Source of the DNA: Plectonema cf. radiosum LEGE 06105
GTDB taxonomy: Bacteria; Cyanobacteriota; Cyanobacteriia; Cyanobacteriales; Nostocaceae
Assembly: GCF_015207665.1 (NCBI RefSeq)
Contig: NZ_JADEWL010000001.1
Span: 1 to 64,000 of the forward strand
Direction of reading: 5' to 3'
Length of the DNA: 64,000 nt
Shown here piece after piece: positions 9,704 to 19,449 of the stretch. The notes beneath the pieces are model-generated. The model ran no database searches, was not told the origin of the DNA, and saw only the letters and a program-made list of their open reading frames with translations. The first letter of the stretch is position 1. The number at the start of each line of letters is the position of its first letter. The position numbers and the translations under genes are program-made.

Positions 9704-10300
9704 TTAATTAAAATCAGCCATAACTCCATAAAATGAGGAACTATGCAACGTATAATAACCCTCGATAGTGCAAACTCCCGCAACTCCAGCATTTAACATT
9801 TGTTTCCACTCTACTTTTTGCGTAATCGGATTATACACACCCGCAACGCCAGATTTGAATGCTTCTTTCCATTCTACTTTTTGTTTAATGGGATTATATA
9901 CACCCCCAACCCCAGAAAAGGCAACTTCTTTCCACTCTACTTTCTGTATCATCGGATTATATACACCTGCAACCCCAGATTTTACAACTTCTTTCCACTC
10001 AATTTGTTGAGTAGTAGGGTTATATACACCTGCAACTCCCCCATGAAATACCTGTTTCCACTCGATTTGTTCAGTAGTCGGATTATATACACCTCCAATC
10101 CCCGCATGACGAGCTTGTTTCCATTCTATTTGCTCGGTACTAGGATTATATACACCTGCAATTGATGCATTATAAGCATTCCGCCATACTATATTTTGAG
10201 AATCAGATACTTCTGTTGCATTAACACTTGTAGAATCAAAGCAATTGACACAAATCAAAATTATCACAATCCCTATAGCACGCCAAAAAATTATCATCAT
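9704..10300 (-). CDS. Secreted protein built of six 21-residue VYNP/EWK repeats
   Basis: 198 aa. An N-terminal hydrophobic helix (AIGIVIILICVNCF) is a likely signal peptide. The mature protein is almost entirely a 21-residue repeat, consensus GVAGVYNPxTQxxEWKEvxxS, six copies and a degenerate seventh ending GVAGVCTIEGYY. The repeats show at DNA level as a 63-bp period from about 9770 to 10165. Each unit would give a short beta hairpin (AGVYNP turn, IEWK strand), so a small beta-propeller or solenoid is plausible. No characterised family is recognised. It is convergent with 9202 and divergent from the LEA-like gene at 10656. Confidence 0.75.
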   Translation of the reverse strand: MMIIFWRAIGIVIILICVNCFDSTSVNATEVSDSQNIVWRNAYNASIAGVYNPSTEQIEWKQARHAGIGGVYNPTTEQIEWKQVFHGGVAGVYNPTTQQIEWKEVVKSGVAGVYNPMIQKVEWKEVAFSGVGGVYNPIKQKVEWKEAFKSGVAGVYNPITQKVEWKQMLNAGVAGVCTIEGYYTLHSSSFYGVMADFN

Positions 10301-10655
10301 TAACTGTATTATTCTTTAATTAATATTAATTAAAACTAGTGGCTACAGTAATTATAAATACGATTAAATGTTAATTCTATAACCTCTTGTAACAAGTTTG
10401 TACTTAAGATATCGAATTTAAATTTAGAAGTCGGATTTTTACAACAAATATCGGTAACACCACAAAACAATCATCAAAACCGACTTCTTAACTCACAACT
10501 TCTAAATCTCCAACCTCCGACTGAATCACAATCTCGATAATGTCTCCCTAAAGTTGGTGTAATTCCAAAATTTGAATTGTTAAATTAATACTGTTTGATA
10601 AACTGCAATTTTTTTAATTAAGCAGTTTCAATAATTGAATACTGAGGAAATTATT
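10301..10655. other. 355-bp divergent intergenic region with long inverted repeat
   Basis: Lies between two divergent genes and must hold both promoters. It contains AGAAGTCGGATTTTT (10426-10440) facing AAAACCGACTTCTT (about 10476-10489), an imperfect member of the GAAGTCGGG hairpin family seen elsewhere here. No gene is supported. Confidence 0.5.
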
Positions 10656-11690
10656 ATGAATGAGAACAACCAACCTTTAGAAAATCAAGCAGAAAATAAG
10701 AGCTTAGAGCAACAAGAACAAGAACAAGAACAAAAACAGTCTAATTCTGGGGGTTCTGGTATTGGTGCAGCGGCAGCAGGGGCTGCAATTGGTGGTTTAC
10801 TAGGTGCGAGAAAAGGAATTCTTGGTGCAGTAGCCGGTGCAGCAGCTGGTGCAATGGTTGGCAAGGGTACATCTGAAGCTGTTGATAAAACTGTAGAAGG
10901 TGTTGTTGATGCTGCTGAAAGTGTAGCTGAACACGCAAATAGTGCCATAGATACTGTAGGTCATGTAGTAGAGGATACAGCTGAGGAAGTTAAGCCTTCG
11001 ATTAAAGGTGTGGTAGATGAAGTAAAAGATACAGTTGAGCAAGCCAAGCCTTCTGTAGTGAATACCGCAGAAGCAATTAAAGATACAGTTCAAGAATCTA
11101 AGCCTTCCGTAGTTGAAGCAGTTAAAGGTGTATCGGAAGAAGCTAAGCCTGCTGTCAGAAATATTGCTAATTCAGTACAAAGCACGGTTGATGAAACTAA
11201 ACCTGCTATCAAGAGTGCTGCAAATTCTTTGAAAGGTGCAGCAGAAGAAGCTAAACCTGCGATGAAAACTGTGTCAAAATCGGTTCAAGATGCTGTTGAG
11301 GAAGTGAAACCATCCATAAAAGATACTGCAAACTCTGTTAAGGGTGCTGTAAATGAAGTCAAAGAAGATGTCAAACCATCTGTAAAAAACGCTGCTAACT
11401 CTATTAAAGGTGCAGTTGATGATGTGAAGTCATCTACCAAGAAAGCCGGAGAAAATGTGAAGTCTTCTGCAAAAAGTATGGGAGACTCTGCTAAAAAAGC
11501 AGGTAAAGATGTTAAACATTCTGTAAATGATGCAGCAAAGTCTGTTAAAAATGCATCCAAAGATAGTAATCCACCCTCAGTAAAAGAAGAGGAGGTTGCA
11601 TTAAAAACAGATACTAATATTCCTGAAACTGATTTACACGATTCCGAAGTTGCAGAAGTAGAAATTAAGGATAAAAGAACCAATATCTAG
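10656..11690 (+). CDS. Glycine-zipper and LEA-like helical-repeat protein
   Basis: About 344 aa. ATG 10656 is chosen because GAGG lies 9 nt upstream; the in-frame TTG at 10635 has no such site. A Gln/Glu-rich head is followed by a Gly/Ala zipper (about residues 35-70, with GAAAAGAAIGGLLGARKG), which could insert in or cross a membrane. Then come many roughly 22-residue amphipathic units of the type AxSVKDTVEEaKPSVkn, rich in Lys, Ala, Val and Glu. This resembles LEA/apolipoprotein-like proteins linked to desiccation or membrane protection, and the function is inferred from that resemblance. A hairpin at 11740-11770 probably ends the transcript. Confidence 0.75.
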   Translation: MNENNQPLENQAENKSLEQQEQEQEQKQSNSGGSGIGAAAAGAAIGGLLGARKGILGAVAGAAAGAMVGKGTSEAVDKTVEGVVDAAESVAEHANSAIDTVGHVVEDTAEEVKPSIKGVVDEVKDTVEQAKPSVVNTAEAIKDTVQESKPSVVEAVKGVSEEAKPAVRNIANSVQSTVDETKPAIKSAANSLKGAAEEAKPAMKTVSKSVQDAVEEVKPSIKDTANSVKGAVNEVKEDVKPSVKNAANSIKGAVDDVKSSTKKAGENVKSSAKSMGDSAKKAGKDVKHSVNDAAKSVKNASKDSNPPSVKEEEVALKTDTNIPETDLHDSEVAEVEIKDKRTNI

Positions 11691-11739
11691 TAGTATTCTA
11701 CGACCAGAGCAACACCAAGGGGAAAAAAATACCGTTACG

Positions 11740-11770
11740 AACCCTCCTTATTTAAGATTTAAGGGGGGTT
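11740..11770 (+). terminator. Hairpin after the LEA-like gene
   Basis: AACCCTCCTT (11740-11749) pairs with AAGGGGGGTT (11761-11770) through ten pairs including one G-U, loop of 11 nt, 50 bp after the stop codon. Only a short T tract follows, so intrinsic termination is plausible but not certain. The rest of the 312-bp gap (11691-12002) shows nothing recognisable. Confidence 0.5.
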
Positions 11771-12002
11771 TGATCTATGTTCTGGCTCTTTACAATATGT
11801 CAACTGTATGATATTGGTTCCTATATCACAGGATAGTCAACGAACGTAATACAGATACTTGTGAAGTTGAATGTGGGAGGGAATTTGGGACATAGATAAT
11901 TTCCAGAGAAGCTTTACCATATATTCCCGAATCTCCTCCCATACCGAAAGACAATAAATTGCTAGAAACAAGGCAAAGCATACAGGAAACAAAAGAGGTT
12001 GT

Positions 12003-12512
12003 ATGAAAAAACTGATTCAATTTATTTCAATTTTTTCTTTCCTATTAGCTATATTTTTTATCCAATCATTTGGAAATGAAAGTATTGCTCAAACTTTAAA
12101 CAATTCAGATACCAAATTCAATTTGAATCCATCTACTGTCTACCCGATAAAAGATTATGGTTTTTCTCAAGGAGTTATGATTCAAACAGGTAAAACAATT
12201 TATCTTTCCGGGCAAGTGGCTTGGGATAAAAATCAAAAAGTAGTTGGGAAAGGGGATTTAGGCTTACAGATCCAGAAAGCTCTTGAAAATTTAAAGTTAA
12301 CATTAAATGAAGCTCAAGCAACCCCAAAAGATATAGTTGAAATGGAAATGTTTGTAGTTGATTATAAACCGCAATATCAAAAAACTCTTATCGAAACTGT
12401 GGGTGATTTTTTACAAGGTAGCTCTCCTGCGGTTACTCTTATTGATGTACCATTAATAGCAGCAGATCAAGATTTGTTAGTTGAAATAAAAGCAATTGCG
12501 GTAGTTAATTAA
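12003..12512 (+). CDS. Secreted RidA/YjgF-family protein lacking the catalytic arginine
   Basis: 169 aa. Residues 1-30 form a signal peptide (LIQFISIFSFLLAIFFI...SIAQ), unusual for this normally cytosolic family. The rest matches RidA (reactive intermediate deaminase): TIYLSGQVAWDK, LGLQIQKALENLKLTL, DIVEMEMFVVD and a C-terminal VEIKAIAVVN. The Arg of the PARS motif (Arg105 in E. coli RidA) is replaced: here the motif reads SPAVT with Val144. Imine hydrolysis is therefore doubtful, and a binding or divergent role in the periplasm is more likely. A hairpin follows immediately at 12515-12559. Confidence 0.85.
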   Translation: MKKLIQFISIFSFLLAIFFIQSFGNESIAQTLNNSDTKFNLNPSTVYPIKDYGFSQGVMIQTGKTIYLSGQVAWDKNQKVVGKGDLGLQIQKALENLKLTLNEAQATPKDIVEMEMFVVDYKPQYQKTLIETVGDFLQGSSPAVTLIDVPLIAADQDLLVEIKAIAVVN

Positions 12513-12514
12513 GG

Positions 12515-12559
12515 GCAACAAGGCGATTTTGTGAAAGCAACCACTAAAATCGCGTTGCT
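12515..12559 (+). terminator. Hairpin terminator after the RidA-like gene
   Basis: GCAAC-AAG-GCGATTTT pairs with AAAATCGC-GTTGC (internal bulge AAG), starting 3 bp after the stop codon. Placement and strength suggest a terminator, although no long T run follows. Confidence 0.55.
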
Positions 12560-12682
12560 CCTAATAGCTATTAAAAAACAACCTAATACTCCAGGTAGCT
12601 TTTTCATTACTTTTTCAGCAAGCCCTAATTATTCTAAAATAAATCTAAAATACATTATATTTTTTCAAAACTAAATCCAGAA

Positions 12683-13681
12683 ATGTCTATATCAGCTATT
12701 CAAACAGTAGAAACACAAGTTGGTGTCTACAATCGCAGTCACTGGGGACGTATCAAAGTTACAGATAATGACCGTTTGCGCTTTTTACACAATCAAAGTA
12801 CAAACGATTTTGAAAATCTCAAACCGGGAGAAGGATGTGATACCGTTTTTGTCACCTCTACCGCTCGTACTATTGATTTAGCAACTGCTTATGTTACCGA
12901 AGATGCCGTTTTATTACTAGTTTCTCCCAACCGACGTGAATATTTGATGCAATGGTTAGATAAATATATTTTTTTTGCTGACAAGGTACAACTAACCGAT
13001 TTAACTGAGGAAACTGTAACTTTTAGTCTCATCGGACCAAAAAGTGACGCTATTGTCGAAAAATTACACGCTTCAGAAATTATCGGTAAACCCTATGGTA
13101 CTCATATTCCTATTCCCCTTATAAATGAAGATAATACACAAAATATTATCGCTGTCGGCAGTGGTTTAGCTTCCCCAGGGTATACTATGATTTTCAATGC
13201 CAATCAACAACAAATTATTTGGCAAAAAATCATCGAAGCTGGTGCTGTTGAAATTAGCGATCGCGATTGGGAAATGTTACGAATATTACAAGGAAGACCG
13301 CAACCAGAAAAGGAATTAACTGATGATTATAATCCTTTAGAAGTCGGTTTATGGCAAACAATTTCTTTCAACAAAGGCTGCTATATCGGACAAGAAACTA
13401 TTGCTAGATTAAATACTTACAAAGGTGTAAAACAAAATTTGTGGGGAATTATTTTAAACGCTGCTGTGGAACCAGGAACAATAATTACAGTAAATGATGA
13501 AAAAGTCGGTAAAATTACTAGCTGTACTCAAAATGGCGATCGCTATTTCGGATTAGGCTACATTCGCACTAAAGCCGGTGGAGTTGGGTTGAAAGTAGAA
13601 GTAGAAGGTTCTGAAGGGGAAGTTGTATCAGTTCCATTCGTTTCTCACGAATATCCGGAAATTAAATCAGTTGACAGTTGA
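12683..13681 (+). CDS. ygfZ: YgfZ/GcvT-like folate-binding Fe-S cluster protein
   Basis: 332 aa. It has the family signature KGCYIGQETIAR (about residues 232-243), whose Cys is characteristic of YgfZ, and an N-terminal folate-binding GcvT-like fold (RIKVTDNDRLRFLHNQSTNDF). YgfZ/IBA57-type proteins bind tetrahydrofolate and help mature or repair certain Fe-S enzymes; they do not cleave glycine. The start ATG 12683 gives MSISAIQTVETQ, a normal length. The gene stands alone, followed by GTTGACA repeats (13670-13695) that abut the stop codon. Confidence 0.85.
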   Translation: MSISAIQTVETQVGVYNRSHWGRIKVTDNDRLRFLHNQSTNDFENLKPGEGCDTVFVTSTARTIDLATAYVTEDAVLLLVSPNRREYLMQWLDKYIFFADKVQLTDLTEETVTFSLIGPKSDAIVEKLHASEIIGKPYGTHIPIPLINEDNTQNIIAVGSGLASPGYTMIFNANQQQIIWQKIIEAGAVEISDRDWEMLRILQGRPQPEKELTDDYNPLEVGLWQTISFNKGCYIGQETIARLNTYKGVKQNLWGIILNAAVEPGTIITVNDEKVGKITSCTQNGDRYFGLGYIRTKAGGVGLKVEVEGSEGEVVSVPFVSHEYPEIKSVDS

Positions 13682-13742
13682 CAGTTGACAGTTGTTAACT
13701 ACTAATCTATAACCTTTAACCTGTTCCCTATTCCCTGATAAA

Positions 13743-14453
13743 CTAAAACGGAATAAAAATAGCTTCTTCTCTATCCCAACCAGTACCTTGACAAAATTCA
13801 TCTATCCAAGAAGCAAGATTGGAAACTTTTTTGCTTGATGTTGATTTAATCTGTTCGATTTCTTCTGGCGACGATACTTTCACAATTTTTCCTTGTGCTT
13901 CGGATTCTTCACACATCGTTAGTAAAGATAAAATTTCTTGTTCGTTTTCTAATTGAGCAATTATGCTTGCTTCCAAAACAGGTTGATGGGGATTTTCTCT
14001 GATTAATTCGGAAAAAATTTGGAATTCTCTTTCTACTGATTCTGATGTAGAAATTATTTTTTGCGAGAGACGAAGGTTTTGTATTTTAGTAATTGCTGTT
14101 GAAGTTGATAATGGAGATTCGTAAGTTTCTCCATCTTGTTTATTTTGATGTTTATTTTGATGATTATCTGTATTCTTAATTAAATGTAGCTGTTCATCGG
14201 GATTAAAATTAAGACCTAATGCAGCAATAATTTCATCGGGATTATTATTTAATTCGAGTATGAAAGGGAAAATTTCATCGAGTTGAGGTTCTAAAACAGA
14301 TAAAGTTGCCAAAATAAAACCGCTCGAAGGGCGACGATAACCATTGTAAGTTCCCCAAATTCGCATTTTTGCCAACCAAGGACGATTTTGATGGTAGTAC
14401 ATCACCCACTTGATTTTCAAAGATTCCCGTAGTTGCTTAATATTCATCACCAT
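13743..14453 (-). CDS. Cyanobacterial hypothetical protein, DUF5331-like
   Basis: 236 aa. The N-terminal 90 residues (KWVMYYHQNRPWLAKMRIW, YNGYRRPSSGFILATLSVLEPQL) resemble a domain I recall as DUF5331, found mainly in filamentous cyanobacteria; this assignment is from memory. The C-terminal half is charged and low in conserved motifs. The start may be ATG 14453 or ATG 14447. It overlaps the end of the upstream ferredoxin gene by 17 bp, so the two are probably co-translated. Function unknown. Confidence 0.7.
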   Translation of the reverse strand: MVMNIKQLRESLKIKWVMYYHQNRPWLAKMRIWGTYNGYRRPSSGFILATLSVLEPQLDEIFPFILELNNNPDEIIAALGLNFNPDEQLHLIKNTDNHQNKHQNKQDGETYESPLSTSTAITKIQNLRLSQKIISTSESVEREFQIFSELIRENPHQPVLEASIIAQLENEQEILSLLTMCEESEAQGKIVKVSSPEEIEQIKSTSSKKVSNLASWIDEFCQGTGWDREEAIFIPF

Positions 14454-14676
14454 ACAAATGCTGTTTTACTACTAAAGGCACTTCTTGCGGACTAACGTGA
14501 CTGTACCAAACCATTTCGGGCAATATTAATACCATCGGTCCATTACCACATTGTCCCAAACAACTGCTGCTTGTAACCGTCACTTCAGAAACAACATTAG
14601 CTTTAAAAGCTGCTAATACTTTAACAGCACCTTGCTTTTTACAAGTACGATTTTGGCAAACTCGAACCCATTTCAT
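14437..14676 (-). CDS. Thioredoxin-like [2Fe-2S] ferredoxin
   Basis: 79 aa. Four Cys are spaced as in thioredoxin-fold [2Fe-2S] ferredoxins: Cys7 and Cys12 (VCQNRTCKKQ), Cys39 and Cys43 (SSCLGQCGNGP), followed by the typical NGPMVLILPE strand. Such small proteins carry one electron or regulate partners; the family also includes the hydrogenase/Nuo small-subunit fold. It starts MKWVRVC at 14676 and overlaps the DUF5331-like gene. No partner oxidoreductase is nearby. Confidence 0.85.
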   Translation of the reverse strand: MKWVRVCQNRTCKKQGAVKVLAAFKANVVSEVTVTSSSCLGQCGNGPMVLILPEMVWYSHVSPQEVPLVVKQHLYGDEY

Positions 14677-14753
14677 ATTATTAATTGCTAGTTAATATAT
14701 AACATCAACAATTAAACAGTATAACTAAATACTATTTTACAAATCTTAATTTT

Positions 14754-14783
14754 ATGAGAGACGTAGTATGATTACGTCTCTAA
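14754..14783 (-). terminator. Likely cysteine synthase terminator, GAGACG palindrome family
   Basis: AGAGACGTA and TACGTCTCT form a 9-bp stem with a 7-nt loop, about 20 bp beyond the minus-strand stop codon at 14802, with AT-rich flanks. The same AGAGACG/CGTCTCT palindrome appears at 55022-55047 and inside chlD at 24543-24564, so it is both a terminator candidate and a dispersed repeat. Confidence 0.6.
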
Positions 14784-14801
14784 AATTGTTAACGTGTTAT
14801 G

Positions 14802-15776
14802 TTAACATATTTCAAGACCCTTTGATTTTAACCATTCGGGGTTGAATATCCGAGATTGATAACGAGCGCCGCTATCGCAAAGTATAGTTACAATAGTATG
14901 CCCAGGTCCGATTTGTTTGGCGATCGCCATAGCAGCAGCAACATTAATTCCAGTAGAACCACCCATTAATAGACCTTCTTTGTTGAGAAGTTGGTAAACG
15001 ACTCGTAAAGCTTCCTTGTCATCAATACGGATAGCATCATCAATGGGTACATTTTGCATATTAGCAGTAATGCGACTGTTGCCAATACCTTCAGTAATGG
15101 AACTACCTTCAATTTGAATTTCACCAGTTTTGATATAACTGTAAAGTCCACTACCCATCGGATCAGCAACAACACATTTAATATCGGGATTTTTTTCTTT
15201 CAAGAACATTGATGCACCAGCAAAAGTTCCACCAGTGCCAGTAGCAGCTACCCAAGCGTCAATTTTACCATCGGTTTGCGACCAAATTTCGGGTCCGGTA
15301 GTTTCATAATGGGCTTGACGGTTTGCCAAATTATCAAATTGGTTTGCCCAAATAGCATTTTCGATTTCAGAGGCAATTCTACCAGATAATTTTACATAAT
15401 TATTGGGGTCTTTGTAGGGTACAGCCGGAACAGCACGAACTTCTGCCCCCAAAGCTCGAAGCGCATCCATTTTTTCCTGTGATTGGGTTTCGGGGATAAT
15501 AATTAAACATTTGTAACCTTTGGCATTGCAGATATGTGCTAAACCAATACCAGTATTACCAGCAGTTCCTTCAACAACAGTTCCACCAGGTTTGAGTAAA
15601 CCTTTAGCTTCAGCATCTTCAATGATATATAACGCCGCTCTATCCTTAACAGAACCACCGGGATTGAGAAATTCTGCTTTACCCAAGATTTCGCATCCCG
15701 TTTCCTCGCTAAAGCTTTTTAATTTAATTAACGGTGTATTTCCGACGGTACCTACAAAACCATTTTTAATATCCAT
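14802..15776 (-). CDS. cysK: Cysteine synthase (O-acetylserine sulfhydrylase)
   Basis: 324 aa, full length. PLP-dependent beta-family enzyme making cysteine from O-acetylserine and sulfide. The PLP lysine is Lys44 in NPGGSVKDRAA; the substrate loop is EGTAGNTGIGLA (about 69-80) and the phosphate loop ATGTGGTFAGA (about 178). TAGNTG in place of TSGNTG puts it nearer CysM or eukaryotic CS-type members than classical CysK, so exact substrate preference is open. It ends in a hairpin at 14754-14783. The upstream region (15777-16579) is rich in repeats. Confidence 0.92.
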   Translation of the reverse strand: MDIKNGFVGTVGNTPLIKLKSFSEETGCEILGKAEFLNPGGSVKDRAALYIIEDAEAKGLLKPGGTVVEGTAGNTGIGLAHICNAKGYKCLIIIPETQSQEKMDALRALGAEVRAVPAVPYKDPNNYVKLSGRIASEIENAIWANQFDNLANRQAHYETTGPEIWSQTDGKIDAWVAATGTGGTFAGASMFLKEKNPDIKCVVADPMGSGLYSYIKTGEIQIEGSSITEGIGNSRITANMQNVPIDDAIRIDDKEALRVVYQLLNKEGLLMGGSTGINVAAAMAIAKQIGPGHTIVTILCDSGARYQSRIFNPEWLKSKGLEIC

Positions 15777-15834
15777 GTTTAATTGACCAATTTTCTTTAT
15801 TTTAAGAATTTTGACTGACAGCGGTACTTATAAT

Positions 15835-15903
15835 CTGGATTTCTCACTCCTCACTCCTGACTCCTGACTCCAACTTCCTTCTTGTTTGTGAGAAATGTGG
15901 GAT
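15835..15903 (+). repeat. Dispersed hairpin element, short copy
   Basis: CTGGATTTCTCACTCC to TTGTTTGTGAGAAATGTGGG. The ends pair as TTTCTCAC/GTGAGAAA. The centre is ACTCCTG-type heptamers in place of the longer middle seen at 27287-27396 and 56590-56684. Confidence 0.7.
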
Positions 15904-16077
15904 AAGTAGTTAACCGTTTCACGCCCTTGATTATTTATATATATTTACTGCTCAGTCATATAACGCTTCCCAAACTAACTATTCTTTATTTAAACAAAAT
16001 CTTGGCACAAGTAATTATTTAACAATTTACAGTTAACAATTATCAGTTAGTTATCAATTCCCTTCCGGGCGTGTATT

Positions 16078-16130
16078 CCTGGATTTCTCACAAGTAAGTG
16101 GTAAGCATTGAGTGACGGATTGATTTTCCC
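16078..16130 (+). repeat. Dispersed hairpin element, left half only
   Basis: CCTGGATTTCTCACAAGTAAG... matches the left half of the full elements at 27287 and 56590, including the GAGTGACGGATTGATTTTCC core. The right half is replaced by the heptamer tract that starts at 16131, so the copy looks disrupted by repeat expansion. Confidence 0.7.
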
Positions 16131-16221
16131 ACTCCAAACTCCAAACTCCAAACTCCAAACTCCAAACTCCAAACTCCTAACTCCTAACTCCTAACTCCTA
16201 ACTCCTAACTCCTAACTCCTT
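16131..16221 (+). repeat. Thirteen tandem heptamers (ACTCCAA)6(ACTCCTA)6 ACTCCTT
   Basis: Perfect 7-bp tandem array of 91 bp: six ACTCCAA, six ACTCCTA and one ACTCCTT. The clean switch in unit type suggests two separate expansions. It is a classic Nostocales short tandem repeat and likely to vary in length between strains. Confidence 0.95.
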
Positions 16222-16579
16222 AAGATGTTCACTGATTTAAGTTGTTTTTTGAGTGTAATGGGTAATGGTTCCGATATTCGATTTAGATTCTGGAATATCT
16301 GTACTCTCCGTAACCGTGGCACTGAGAAATTATCAGTAATCAAACTTAGTCAAATTCAACTTTTGAGCGAATAAAAACTATTTATCTTGACATATAACCT
16401 AAATAGTGAAGAGAGGAAAAATGCGTACAAATACGTATCTGAGGGGTCTAGCACCTTGTAAATTCAGTGAAACAACGAATGGTGTGAAAAGGGATTAGCT
16501 TAGAAAATAATTACAGCTTTGATAAAACTTTACTCGGCTCAGTTTTTTTACAGGAAAAAGAGTCCCTAAAGGAAATTAT

Positions 16580-17371
16580 ATGGCAGTAATTCAGTCCTCT
16601 CTTCGGTCTGATGGTATGGAATTATTATGTCTATATCACCAGAATCCTTCTGTTAAACTTCGTAACAGACTCGTAAAATTGCATAGTGGTTTAGTACGAA
16701 AAATGGCTCATAAATTTAGTCATCAATGTAATGAACCTTATGAAGATTTAGAACAAATTGGTTACTTCGGTTTAATTCGAGCAATTGAACGTTTCGATCC
16801 GACTCAAGGATACGCATTTAGTTCCTTTGCTGTCCCGTATATTCGGGGTGAAATGCTGCACTTTTTACGCGATCGCAGTACTTTATTAAAAATTCCTCGT
16901 CGTTGGCAAGAACTGTACAATGAAGGACAAAAGGTGCGTAAAGAATTAGCAGATACTTTAGGAAGACAGCCCAAAGATTTGGAAGTTGCTCGCGAACTGA
17001 AAGTGTCGGTACAAGAATGGCAAGAAACTAAATTAGCGGTTCAAAATCGGATGCCTTTAAGTTTAGATGCAACTGTTGTGAACTATGTTGATTGTCAAAT
17101 TACCTTGGGTGAAGCATTGCCTTGTCCTCATACAGCCGCTCAGCAACACTTAGAAGAAGAGCGTCAACAACTTCATGGGGCTATGGGAATGTTAGAAGAA
17201 AAGCCTCGGATGGCAGTAGAATTGGTATTCTTAAAGGAATTTTCCCGTAAAGATGCAGCCAAGAAAATTGGTACTAGTCCAATGACAGTAACGCGGTATC
17301 TACAAAAAGGAATTGATGACTTAATGGGTTTAATGCAACAACCACAACCAGTAGCAGCTACCGTCCGATGA
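16580..17371 (+). CDS. sigF: SigF-type (group 3) RNA polymerase sigma factor
   Basis: 263 aa. Sigma region 2 (LEQIGYFGLIRAIERFDPTQGYAFSSFAVPYIRGEM) and region 4 with a helix-turn-helix (SRKDAAKKIGTSPMTVTRYLQKG) are clear, as is region 3. Length and sequence match the SigB/SigF stress-type branch; cyanobacterial SigF is tied to motility, pili and stress. Two other proteins here carry partner-switching-type domains (the STAS protein at 61239 and the RsbR-like N-terminus at 25867), but nothing in the sequence links them to this gene. Start ATG 16580 follows AAAGGAAATTAT. Confidence 0.92.
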   Translation: MAVIQSSLRSDGMELLCLYHQNPSVKLRNRLVKLHSGLVRKMAHKFSHQCNEPYEDLEQIGYFGLIRAIERFDPTQGYAFSSFAVPYIRGEMLHFLRDRSTLLKIPRRWQELYNEGQKVRKELADTLGRQPKDLEVARELKVSVQEWQETKLAVQNRMPLSLDATVVNYVDCQITLGEALPCPHTAAQQHLEEERQQLHGAMGMLEEKPRMAVELVFLKEFSRKDAAKKIGTSPMTVTRYLQKGIDDLMGLMQQPQPVAATVR

Positions 17372-17588
17372 TATGGGTAAAATTTTGCCAAATTAATCGG
17401 TTTATATATAGCAATTGATTGGTCAATGAAAATTTTATTGCGCCTCAAAAATTTGTCATATATTCAACCCATATATCAATCAATTGACCAAATTCATCAC
17501 ATGGCGATCGCGTATTCGACTTACTCCCTTCCCAAACATCAGCAACAAACTTTTTAACTAAATTGAATATATTCGGTAATGGGGATAA

Positions 17589-17721
17589 AACAGTTATCAG
17601 TTATCAGTAAACAGTTATCAGTGTAGCGCAGCGTGGCACGTAGTGACATATGATATGCTCTCTATCTTATCTCCCACCTTATATGCGGGGAAAATAACTG
17701 ATAACTGATAACTGATAACTG

Positions 17722-17724
<3 letters not shown>
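17589..17724. repeat. Inverted arrays of AGTTATC heptamers at sigF/pgm junction
   Basis: Four CAGTTATC-type units (17589-17622) face an array of ATAACTG units (17694-17722), so a transcript from either strand could fold into a long hairpin. The right array abuts the pgm stop codon (17722-17724). Position between convergent genes fits a bidirectional terminator. The remaining gap back to 17372 shows only an AATTGATTGGTCAA-like near-repeat. Confidence 0.7.
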
Positions 17725-19422
<1,698 letters not shown>

Positions 19423-19449
19423 TTATGAGATTTTTATTTCTTCCCCTCT

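Larger units (their letters stand above)
15777..16579. other. 803-bp repeat-rich gap between cysteine synthase and sigF
   Basis: Divergent gap, no gene supported. It holds two copies of a dispersed hairpin element (15835-15903 and the left part of one from 16078), a tract of 13 heptamers (16131-16221) and a less repetitive 350 bp that must contain the sigF promoter. A possible hairpin (GCACC...GGTGT, about 16450-16483) lies just upstream of sigF. Confidence 0.6.

Noticed and set aside
9768-10165. Plus-strand open frames in the 21-aa-repeat region
   Set aside because: They are mirror frames of the 63-bp repeat; the minus frame has the signal peptide and complete gene structure.
11826-12020. 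64-codon minus-strand open frame upstream of the RidA-like gene
   Set aside because: Overlaps the promoter region and the signal-peptide codons of a clear gene; no family pattern.
16131-16221. Regular repeats that might suggest a CRISPR array
   Set aside because: Seven-bp units without spacers; simple tandem repeats, not CRISPR.
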